From an uncultured Pseudomonadota bacterium (GTDB lineage: Bacteria; Pseudomonadota; Alphaproteobacteria; RF32; CAG-239): DNA of 14,047 bases. Below the pieces are notes generated by a model. That model saw nothing but the letters and a program-made list of their open reading frames with translations, was not told the DNA's origin and made no database searches. The stretch covers positions 1 through 14,047 of the forward strand of contig CACXFX010000059.1 of NCBI GenBank assembly GCA_902767055.1, read 5' to 3'. The position numbers and the translations under genes are program-made. Positions 7,350 through 13,519 of this stretch are shown here, one piece after another (the first letter of the stretch is position 1; the number at the start of each line of letters is the position of its first letter).

Positions 7350-8261
7350 TTAAACCCTTAATTTTTTCAAAAAAGCGCCGATTCTATGGTTTTCTTTGAT
7401 ACCGTCTTCAGGCGTTACCTTTAATAAACCGAACAGGCCGGGTTTGATTTTGTCATTTTCAATCGGGGCGTAAACGGCCGGATTTGTCGTCAAGACTTCA
7501 AAAGCGGCTTTCGGGTCTTTTGTTGCTGTCTTAAAATAGTTATTAATCAATCGCTCTGCATCAATCGGAAAATGTTTTTCAGCCACAGCTTGAATAAATT
7601 TTAATTTGCGTTCACGCCGACGTTGATATTCCTCGTAAAGTGCACGTTCGATACGTCTGCGCTGAGCTTTTAAACGTCGTTCTTCATACGAAATTTCGCA
7701 ATTTTCAATATCGATCAAAATTTCAACGTACGAAATAATTGCCAATTGCAGATTTTGATCTGAGAGACCCTCTGCAAAATTTAAGAATTGTTCATCGGTT
7801 GAATTCGGGCTGATGGTCGATAATTTTTCCGGAAATGCCGAAAACATCAGATCCCAGCAGGAAAGTGTGTCTTGAACAATCTTTCGCCCTAAACTCGGTT
7901 TATAATTCGGTACAAGTCTTGATGGGTCAAAAATAAGTTCCGGCATTTGTTTTTCATAAGCCAAAGAAATAGCTGTGACGGCATCAATTAAATTTTGGTA
8001 GGCCTGAGCCAATTCTGCCTCGTCGGTGCCAAGGTCGCCGGTTTGGCGTGGTGCGGTTTGCTCTTCCTTATTAAGGGTTTGGCCTGTGATATCCATCGTA
8101 TCGCTTTTTTCGGAGGCAATAAAGCTGTTTAATAATTTTTCAAACTCGTCATCCGGTTCATTTGTTTCAAGTGTAATGTTTGTGTCGTCGGAAACACTTT
8201 CTAAGCGTCCCATAATATTTTCGTTGACATCAACGGTTGAGCTCGGATTGCTTTCTGCCAT
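7350..8261 (-). CDS. Acidic soluble protein of unknown function, first gene of the coupling-protein operon
   Basis: A 303-residue protein of no recognised family. The ATG at 8261 follows AAAGGAG at a 6-base spacing, a strong ribosome-binding site. Residues 1-85 are acidic, Ser/Thr/Glu-rich and probably disordered. Residues about 85-190 look helical and globular, with two Cys (135, 188). Residues 193-220 form a very Arg-rich helix (RRLKAQRRRIER and EYQRRRERKLK). Residues 222-303 form a further compact region ending RIGAFLKKLRV. No signal peptide or TM segment is seen, so it is probably cytoplasmic. It is separated by 83 bp from the 711-aa gene and diverges from rluD. The acidic N-terminus plus Arg-rich helix would suit a binding adaptor, but this is only inference. 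Confidence 0.82.
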   Translation of the reverse strand: MAESNPSSTVDVNENIMGRLESVSDDTNITLETNEPDDEFEKLLNSFIASEKSDTMDITGQTLNKEEQTAPRQTGDLGTDEAELAQAYQNLIDAVTAISLAYEKQMPELIFDPSRLVPNYKPSLGRKIVQDTLSCWDLMFSAFPEKLSTISPNSTDEQFLNFAEGLSDQNLQLAIISYVEILIDIENCEISYEERRLKAQRRRIERALYEEYQRRRERKLKFIQAVAEKHFPIDAERLINNYFKTATKDPKAAFEVLTTNPAVYAPIENDKIKPGLFGLLKVTPEDGIKENHRIGAFLKKLRV

Positions 8262-8360
8262 TATTTTCTCCTTTGAGCAAAAAAGTCACTTGTTTTTTTA
8301 GCATCTTTGTTCTATGTTAAACTAAAATTCTTAAAACTGTCTTTAAATATACTAACTTGA
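8262..8360. promoter_or_regulatory. Divergent promoter region between the coupling operon and rluD
   Basis: These 99 AT-rich bases must hold start signals for both directions. For rluD the best plus-strand candidate is TTGTTT (8290-8295), 17 bases, then TATGTT (8313-8318). For the minus-strand operon the best I see is AAGACA, 18 bases, TAACAT, which is weak and overlaps the rluD elements. No clear operator palindrome is visible. Confidence 0.35.
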
Positions 8361-9326
8361 ATGGAAAAAGAAAACAACATTTTTTTAAGCCCTGTTGAAT
8401 TAAACGATAAGGGAGAACGGCTCGATAAATTTTTAAGCGGCAAGCTCGGATTTTCAAGAGCTGAGATTCAGCGCTTAATTAAAGGCGGTTATGTTTTTTC
8501 AGACGATGAAAGCGTTGTTGATAATGCTTATAAAGTCAAACTTGGGGATAGTTTTGAAATTGAAATTCCGCCTCTAAAAGAGGCTGAGCCGAAGCCTGAA
8601 AATATCGATCTTGACATTGTTTATGAAGATGATGATTTGATTGTCGTCAATAAAAGTGCCGGTATGGTTGTGCATCAGGGAGCAGGGGTGTATGACGGTA
8701 CGCTTGTCAATGCGCTTTTATATCATTGTGGCGATTCACTTTCCGGTATCGGCGGGGTTAAACGCCCCGGTATTGTGCATCGAATTGATAAAGAAACATC
8801 GGGACTTTTGGTCGTTGCAAAAAATGATGCGACGCATATCGGACTTGCCGAGCAATTTGAAAAGCATAGTATTGAACGGACTTATTATGCTTTTGTGTAT
8901 GGCTTGCCTAACCCGCTGAAAGGTACGATTGAAGGTAACATCGGCCGGTCCAGATTTGATCGCAAAAAAATGGCGATTGTAAAAACCGGCGGCAAAGAAG
9001 CTGTGACGCATTATGAAGTGATACAAGCTTTCGGGACATATGCCGCATTGGTCAAATGTCGCTTAGAAACCGGACGCACGCATCAAATCAGAGTGCATTT
9101 ATCCTCAAAAGGTCATCACCTTATCGGGGATAAAGTTTATGACGCTTCTTCGAATGCAATTTTGAAGGTTCCTGTTGACATCAGAGAATACGTCAAAACA
9201 TATAAAAGACAGGCGTTGCACGCCAAAACACTCGGTTTTATTCATCCCAAAACCGGTGAACACCTCTTTTTTGAAAGCGATTTACCGCAAGATTTGCAAG
9301 AACTGGAAAAACGGTTGATGGCCTGA
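8361..9326 (+). CDS. rluD: 23S rRNA pseudouridine synthase, RluD type
   Basis: A 321-residue RluA-family pseudouridine synthase that isomerises uridines in 23S rRNA; the E. coli RluD targets are 1911, 1915 and 1917 in helix 69. An N-terminal S4 RNA-binding domain (about 18-75, ERLDKFLSGKLGFSRAEIQRLI) precedes the catalytic domain. Family motifs are DIVYEDDDLIVVNK (85-98), the catalytic loop HRIDKETSGLLVVAK with nucleophile Asp143, and GRTHQIRVH (238-246). Length (E. coli 326) and end-to-end similarity favour RluD over RluC, e.g. VVHQGAG, KRPGIVHR, AVTHYEV and RQALHA. It runs tail-to-tail into the LRR gene with only 6 bp between stops and no room for a separate terminator. Confidence 0.85.
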   Translation: MEKENNIFLSPVELNDKGERLDKFLSGKLGFSRAEIQRLIKGGYVFSDDESVVDNAYKVKLGDSFEIEIPPLKEAEPKPENIDLDIVYEDDDLIVVNKSAGMVVHQGAGVYDGTLVNALLYHCGDSLSGIGGVKRPGIVHRIDKETSGLLVVAKNDATHIGLAEQFEKHSIERTYYAFVYGLPNPLKGTIEGNIGRSRFDRKKMAIVKTGGKEAVTHYEVIQAFGTYAALVKCRLETGRTHQIRVHLSSKGHHLIGDKVYDASSNAILKVPVDIREYVKTYKRQALHAKTLGFIHPKTGEHLFFESDLPQDLQELEKRLMA

Positions 9327-9332
9327 ATTATT

Positions 9333-10259
9333 TTATCTGTACTTAATTGACACGCGGTTTTTATCACCGGCAACAAAGTTTGCCTCTTCTATTGTGTAAA
9401 TCCGGCGCCGGTCATAATTGCCTTTCAGAAGTGCATTGATATCTTGATATGTCTTGCCGTTATACTTTAACATATATTGTCCGTCGCTTTGGATAAACGT
9501 GTCACACGCTGAGCCCTGACAAATACCTTTCGCCTCCAAAACATCGCGCTTGCATTCATTAAGTTCTTTATCACAAACATTCGTGTCGACTGCCATATCA
9601 GAACCGGAAAGATAGTATTTTCCGTCTAAAATAAAAACGCCGCCTTGTTTTTCATAAGGAATAATGGTTCCGCTTTTATTTGAAGGTATCGTACCATCAT
9701 CATATCCATGATCGGCGCAATCTAAATTTTGATTACAATAAATGCTTATTGTTGGTGTTCTGATAAATGCCCCTTCAAGCTCCGGCGTGCCTTCAATCAC
9801 AATTTTTTCTGCTTTAGAACGTTGAAAAGCAGTTGCTACTATTTTTTCCACCGTATCCGGAATAACAAATGTTCCAAGGTTACCTGTCGATTCAAAAGCT
9901 GCTCCTTCAATGGTTTTAACTGAATTACCAATCTGAACATCAGTTAGATTATTACACCATAAAAAGGCCCACCGGCCAACTTTGGTGATCCCATTAATAT
10001 TGACACTCGTAACAGCATTATTACCATCAATAAATTCTTGCGCATTTGCAGGTGCCCATGGGGCAGCACGACCTTCACGATAATTCCAATTACTCATTTC
10101 ACCGGTTCCGCTGATTTCCAAATGGCCGTCTTCATAGAGGTCGTAATGGCAATCGGCATCGGTCGCGCCGCAGCTGCCGCTTTGAGAGATTGTGCCTTCA
10201 TAGGCGAAAGTATAAAAAGGGATGAGTGTGAGGCTTAAAGTAAAAATTAGTTTTTTCAT
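9333..10259 (-). CDS. Secreted BspA-like leucine-rich-repeat protein
   Basis: A 308-residue exported protein. The signal peptide is residues 1-19 (MKKLIFTLSLTLIPFYTFA), with cleavage likely before YEG. Residues 25-70 match the usual BspA N-terminal cap: Cys30 and Cys37, DGHLEISGTGEM, then a PW motif (67-68). Residues about 83-165 contain LRR_5/BspA-type repeats such as ITKVGRWAF, LTDVQIGNSVKTIEGAAF and FVIPDTVEKIVATAF. Residues 205-308 form a separate Cys-containing C-terminal part with GKYYLSG and GQYMLKYNGKTY repeats, ending in a basic/aromatic tail RRRIYTIEEA...VSIKYR. Such proteins are surface or periplasmic binding proteins in host-associated microbes; the ligand is unknown. The ATG at 10259 has an AAAGGA ribosome-binding site. 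The gene is preceded by a long structured leader and a strong promoter. Confidence 0.85.
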   Translation of the reverse strand: MKKLIFTLSLTLIPFYTFAYEGTISQSGSCGATDADCHYDLYEDGHLEISGTGEMSNWNYREGRAAPWAPANAQEFIDGNNAVTSVNINGITKVGRWAFLWCNNLTDVQIGNSVKTIEGAAFESTGNLGTFVIPDTVEKIVATAFQRSKAEKIVIEGTPELEGAFIRTPTISIYCNQNLDCADHGYDDGTIPSNKSGTIIPYEKQGGVFILDGKYYLSGSDMAVDTNVCDKELNECKRDVLEAKGICQGSACDTFIQSDGQYMLKYNGKTYQDINALLKGNYDRRRIYTIEEANFVAGDKNRVSIKYR

Positions 10260-10295
10260 GTTTTTTTCCTTTCAAATAAGAATGTTGATATATTT

Positions 10296-10592
10296 GTTTT
10301 TGTGGACCCCTTATCCTCGGGTATACACCCTCGGAGGGGTGACGCAAAACCGCGCCTTTTTAAGTGCGGTCGGGGCGTTCGAAAATCATACACAAAGAAA
10401 TGACTCTGATAACCTTTAGAAAAACTTGTACATTCGTCATCAGCACCCCGACTCTTATCGGGGATAGACGTGCTTTTTAAAACAAAAATAGCACTATAAA
10501 CTACAGTGTTATCCTCACTGCTTTGTGTTTGAGCTTTCGATAGCTCCGCGCCTTATCAAGGCACTCGATAAGAAAAAGATATCTCTTATCTG
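10296..10592 (-). ncRNA. Candidate structured RNA: long leader of the LRR gene or independent ncRNA
   Basis: The 396 bases between the S41 and LRR genes hold no plausible gene. Starting just after a strong promoter, the minus-strand RNA can form a chain of hairpins: 10590-10584 with 10573-10567 (GATAAGA/TCTTATC); 10564-10560 with 10552-10548; 10546-10542 with 10535-10531 (GAGCT/AGCTC); 10520-10516 with 10508-10504 (CAGTG/CACTG); 10463-10458 with 10451-10446 (CCCCGA/TCGGGG); 10443-10436 with 10413-10406 (CTGATGAC/GTTATCAG); 10370-10366 with 10353-10349 (ACCGC/GCGGT). A long final hairpin has ACCCC (10340-10336) paired to GGGGT (10310-10306), with inner GGGT/ACCC and outer GTTTT/AAAAC pairs. 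Two stems need G-U pairs that exist only in the minus-strand transcript, supporting that direction. The motif GATAA recurs five times, often in loops. I match it to no RNA class from memory: no RNase P, tmRNA, SRP or 6S core is visible. It could be a riboswitch-like leader or an independent ncRNA with unclear 3' end. Confidence 0.6.
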
Positions 10593-10598
10593 AAACTT

Positions 10599-10627
10599 AT
10601 TAAACCATATATCGGAATTGTTGTCAA
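10599..10627 (-). promoter_or_regulatory. Strong sigma70-type promoter for the structured RNA / LRR gene
   Basis: On the minus strand a perfect -35 TTGACA (10627-10622) is followed by 17 bases and TTTAAT (10604-10599, 5 of 6 to consensus). The start point would be near 10592, about one base before the first hairpin. It is the best promoter in the window and lies 330 bases upstream of the LRR start codon. Confidence 0.75.
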
Positions 10628-10655
10628 ATAAAAAAGTAAAAACGGATGAAAAAAA

Positions 10656-11732
10656 TTAAAAAACATTGCCGGTTTTGAGGTATTTGACGGCCATGTCAAT
10701 ATCTTCTTCTTTTGTAAAGCGATCCGTCGGTGTACAATCATGATCATCACTTGTGCAGATAAAAGGGGTCAAGCCGAGTTTGTCAATTTTGATGCCTGAC
10801 GGCGTGTAAAAATAGGCGGTTGTGACGGCGAGTGCTCGTTCGGCATCCATTTTTTTAACATCTTGGATGGTGCCTTTGCCGTACGTTTTTGTTCCGATTA
10901 AGACAGCTCTGTTTTGTTCCGATAATGCGGCGGCCAAAACTTCTGCCGCAGAGGCGGTATAGCCATCGGTTAAAATAACCATCGGTTTGCCTTGAAAAAT
11001 ATCACCGCGCAAAGCCGTATAATAGGCCGGTTCGGCTTTGTCTGCAGAAAGTGTGTATGTGATAATCCCTTCATCCAAAAACATATCCGCGATTTTTAAT
11101 GCTTCATCCAAAAAACCGCCGTGATTGCCGCGCAAATCTAAAATAACACCTTCGCATTTTGAGCATTCTTCAACAGCTGTTCTGACATTTTCGGACATAT
11201 CTTTTTTAAAACTTAATATCCTTAAAAGCAAAATATTGTCAATCACCCTTGAAGCAAACGGGCGTCTGATTTTTAAGGGCTTGTTTGATTGATCATCTTC
11301 AAAAGCACCGAAATAATGCGAATATCCGTCTAAGCCTTCAAAAACAGATGATGCGAATCGGTCTTCAAGCTCAAAATCGTGCGTTTTGATGTCGGTATTG
11401 ACACTTACAGCTTCATCTAGTATGCTTTTACACCACGCTGACCAAACTTCGGCGTCTGCCGTATCGTTCGGCACTTCAAATTGTTTAATCATTTTGCCAT
11501 TCTGATACAAAACAATTTTTTTTGATGTTTGTTTTAAGTCAATGTTATTGCTCAGTTTTTGCAAAGCTTTAAGACCTTTTAAGGCAATTTGTTTGTTCGT
11601 TAAATCGTTGATGTAATCACGATTTAACGAATAAAAAACATCTTTGATGACATTTGTTTCAGCTTTTAGAGGGCAGATATTAAAAAAAGTCATCAATGCC
11701 GCAAAAGTTATGCAAAGAATTTTATTTTTCAT
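10656..11732 (-). CDS. Periplasmic S41 (C-terminal processing-like) peptidase lacking a PDZ domain
   Basis: A 358-residue exported serine peptidase of the S41/tail-specific protease family. The signal peptide is about residues 1-24 (cleavage near PLKA-E). The catalytic core is clear: GVILDLRGNHGG (195-206), TDGYTASAAEVLAAAL with nucleophile Ser261, and TKTYGKGTIQ with general base Lys286. The Ser-Lys spacing of 25 is the same as in E. coli Prc. Canonical CtpA has a PDZ domain of about 80-90 residues between the LDPHSSY-like motif (here LDGYSHYFGAF, 134-144) and the start of the core (here ILLLRILSFKKD, 167-178). Only about 22 residues separate them here, so PDZ appears absent. The start overlaps the xthA stop as ATGA, with GAGG upstream, so the two genes are co-transcribed. 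The substrate is unknown. Confidence 0.9.
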   Translation of the reverse strand: MKNKILCITFAALMTFFNICPLKAETNVIKDVFYSLNRDYINDLTNKQIALKGLKALQKLSNNIDLKQTSKKIVLYQNGKMIKQFEVPNDTADAEVWSAWCKSILDEAVSVNTDIKTHDFELEDRFASSVFEGLDGYSHYFGAFEDDQSNKPLKIRRPFASRVIDNILLLRILSFKKDMSENVRTAVEECSKCEGVILDLRGNHGGFLDEALKIADMFLDEGIITYTLSADKAEPAYYTALRGDIFQGKPMVILTDGYTASAAEVLAAALSEQNRAVLIGTKTYGKGTIQDVKKMDAERALAVTTAYFYTPSGIKIDKLGLTPFICTSDDHDCTPTDRFTKEEDIDMAVKYLKTGNVF

Positions 11733-12514
11733 TTTTTATCCTCATTTTCGATATAAAACTCAGCGATAAGCGGGGTGTGATCGGAGGGTCTTTCCTGTTT
11801 TCTTAAAGTTTTATCAACCTGACAATTTTTTAAGCGTTCTGCCATGAAAGCCGAACAAAAAAGATAATCGATTCGCATACCAAAATCGTTTGAAAAAGCA
11901 GAGGGGCCATAATCCCAATAAGTATAGCCGTTGTCTTTAAAATTGAGGCATTCAAAAGAATCGTAATAGCCAAAATACTTCAAAGCAGTTAAATAACGGC
12001 GGGCGTCTTCGTTTGTCAAAGCGTTGTTTAAAAACGGTGTTTCATCATAAACATCTTTTTTGGATAAAATGACGTTAAAGTCTCCGCCGAAAATAATTTT
12101 TTGATGACTTTTCAAAAGTTTTTGAGCATGCTCGTTGAAAGCTTGCATAAACTTGAGCTTAAAATCAAATTTTTCGGAGCCTAAGGGATTGCCGTTTGGC
12201 ATATAAACAGATGAAATAATGATATCATCGTACAAAACTTCGAGATATCTGGCTTCGCTGTTTTGCAATTCGGGTAAGTTTTCGTTTAAAAGATGTACAT
12301 TTTTTTTTGAAAGAACGGCAACGCCGTTGTAACCTTTTTGCCCAAAAACAACGGCATGATAACCCTCGGCATTTATTTCAAAAAACGGGAAGTTGTTAAA
12401 TTCGGTCTTGATTTCCTGTAATAAAACAACATCGGGCGACGTTGTCCTAAGCCATAAAATAAAAGTATTCAGGCGTGCGTTAATTGAATTGATGTTAAAA
12501 GTTGCAATTTTCAT
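11729..12514 (-). CDS. xthA: Exodeoxyribonuclease III
   Basis: A 261-residue AP endonuclease / 3'-5' exonuclease of the exonuclease-endonuclease-phosphatase family, acting in base excision repair by cutting at abasic sites. The start at 12514 (MKIATFNINSINAR) is chosen because family members begin this way; a TTG 18 bases upstream would add six residues and has no better ribosome-binding site. Conserved residues are Asn7 (FNIN), Glu34 (LLQE), Tyr104 (VYMPNG), Asp145 and Asn147 (GGDFN), Asp216 (RIDYLF) and Asp245-His246 (SDHTP), i.e. a complete active site. The usual length is about 265. It is the first gene of a two-gene unit and overlaps the S41 peptidase start by 4 bases. Confidence 0.95.
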   Translation of the reverse strand: MKIATFNINSINARLNTFILWLRTTSPDVVLLQEIKTEFNNFPFFEINAEGYHAVVFGQKGYNGVAVLSKKNVHLLNENLPELQNSEARYLEVLYDDIIISSVYMPNGNPLGSEKFDFKLKFMQAFNEHAQKLLKSHQKIIFGGDFNVILSKKDVYDETPFLNNALTNEDARRYLTALKYFGYYDSFECLNFKDNGYTYWDYGPSAFSNDFGMRIDYLFCSAFMAERLKNCQVDKTLRKQERPSDHTPLIAEFYIENEDKK

Positions 12515-12565
12515 ATCTGTAATTTTAGGCAAAAAAAATATTTATTCAAGTCGTAATTTTAAGTG

Positions 12566-12593
12566 ATTATAAAGTTTTTAGGGCTATTTTAAA
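12566..12593 (-). promoter_or_regulatory. Possible promoter for xthA and the S41 peptidase
   Basis: On the minus strand a perfect TATAAT (12571-12566) is preceded at 16 bases by TTTAAA (12593-12588, 4 of 6). It would start transcription near 12559, about 45 bases before the xthA ATG. The region is AT-rich, so chance matches are likely. The same gap must also serve the divergent SPOR gene, for which I see no convincing promoter. Confidence 0.4.
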
Positions 12594-12630
12594 TAAAAAG
12601 CAGTGTTTTGATTTAAAAAAAGGCCTTAAA

Positions 12631-13509
12631 ATGAAAGAACTTTTTAATAATCCGAAAGAAGATGAATATTTAAGCGAATTTCGCCAAAAAATCGCGCAAG
12701 AAATAGAAGATGATATTGAACAACGCCGCCATGAACTGGAGCGTTCACGCAACGGTTTTATAGGTACAATTGCCGGCATTGCATTGGCCGGACTTGTCAG
12801 CTGGTTTTTGTTGTTGCCGAAATTCGGTTATAAAACGGAAGTCGAAGTGCCTGTTATCCAGCGGCCGATTACGCCGGTTAAAATTCGGCCGAGTGAACCG
12901 GGAGGGATGGATATTCAGAATCAAGACAAAATGGTTTATGCGTTGGTTGAAAAAAATGAAGGCATTGACACAAAAGTTGAAAGTCTTCTTCCGCCGCCGG
13001 AAACGCCTAAAATGCCTGTCATCGTTGCGCAAGAAGAAGTTATAGCTTCAAATGATCAGGTGCAGCAAGAACCCCTAAAAAATATGGATGAATTGATTGA
13101 GGCTGTTGAAACGAGTGCGACCGAAAAAGTTAAAATTCCTGAAAAATTACCGGTTATTGATGTTAATGTCAAAACGGTGAGCGTTGCCTCAGATAGCTTA
13201 AAAGCTCAACCTCAAATAAAAAAAGAAGAAGTCAAATCAGAAAATAAAAAAGTCGAACCGGTTCAAAAAATGACAAACGGACGTTATAAAGTACAATTGA
13301 TGGCGTCTTCAAAGCGCGATGCGCTTGAAAAAGGATATCAGACATTGTTGCAAAAATATCCGGTTTTAAAAGCACATACGTATACTATTGAAGACGGAGC
13401 AGACGGCCTTTATCGATTAAAAGTCGGTGCGTTTGAAAATAAAAAAGATGCCGAAAATCTGTGCGCTCAAGTTAAAAAAGCGGGCGGCAGCTGTATGGTT
13501 AAAGAATAA
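12631..13509 (+). CDS. SPOR-domain inner-membrane protein
   Basis: A 292-residue bitopic membrane protein that likely binds septal peptidoglycan. A charged cytoplasmic N-terminus (1-42) with a predicted helix precedes one TM segment (about 43-63). A Pro/Lys/Glu-rich periplasmic linker follows, and then a C-terminal SPOR domain (about 217-291: GRYKVQLMASSKRDALEKGY to KKAGGSCMV). SPOR domains bind glycan strands stripped of stem peptides at division sites. The motif PGGMDIQNQDKMVY (90-103) just after the membrane is typical of the alphaproteobacterial SPOR protein encoded next to nagZ. It is followed 10 bp later by nagZ, forming a cell-wall operon. The layout resembles FtsN, but orthology is not established. 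The ribosome-binding site is weak (AAGG). Confidence 0.88.
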   Translation: MKELFNNPKEDEYLSEFRQKIAQEIEDDIEQRRHELERSRNGFIGTIAGIALAGLVSWFLLLPKFGYKTEVEVPVIQRPITPVKIRPSEPGGMDIQNQDKMVYALVEKNEGIDTKVESLLPPPETPKMPVIVAQEEVIASNDQVQQEPLKNMDELIEAVETSATEKVKIPEKLPVIDVNVKTVSVASDSLKAQPQIKKEEVKSENKKVEPVQKMTNGRYKVQLMASSKRDALEKGYQTLLQKYPVLKAHTYTIEDGADGLYRLKVGAFENKKDAENLCAQVKKAGGSCMVKE

Positions 13510-13519
13510 AGGCAAATAA

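Noticed and set aside
10339..10352. TGACGCAAAACC on the plus strand resembles the GACGCAAAGCC element of c-di-GMP-I (GEMM) riboswitches.
   Set aside because: The matching 5' half and the GGTAGC/GGGTTACC part are missing, and no plus-strand gene follows within 2 kb.
10371..10391. GTTCGAAAATC on the plus strand looks like a tRNA/tmRNA T-loop.
   Set aside because: The flanking bases do not pair to form a T-stem and no acceptor stem, anticodon or tag reading frame is present.
10222..10419. A 65-codon open frame on the plus strand over the LRR start and leader.
   Set aside because: No ribosome-binding site, no recognisable protein, and it overlaps the signal-peptide region of a well-supported gene on the other strand.
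10406..10443. CTGATGA on the minus strand resembles the core of a hammerhead ribozyme.
   Set aside because: The second core element GAAA and a cleavable NUH with a closing stem are not in the right places; the bases instead form a simple 8-bp stem with 10406-10413.
10628..10655. Poly-T stretches after the S41 peptidase stop as a terminator.
   Set aside because: No stable hairpin precedes the T tracts, so I cannot support a rho-independent terminator.
12515..12532. Upstream TTG start for xthA giving a six-residue longer protein.
   Set aside because: Exonuclease III proteins begin at the MKIATFN-like strand and the TTG has no ribosome-binding site.
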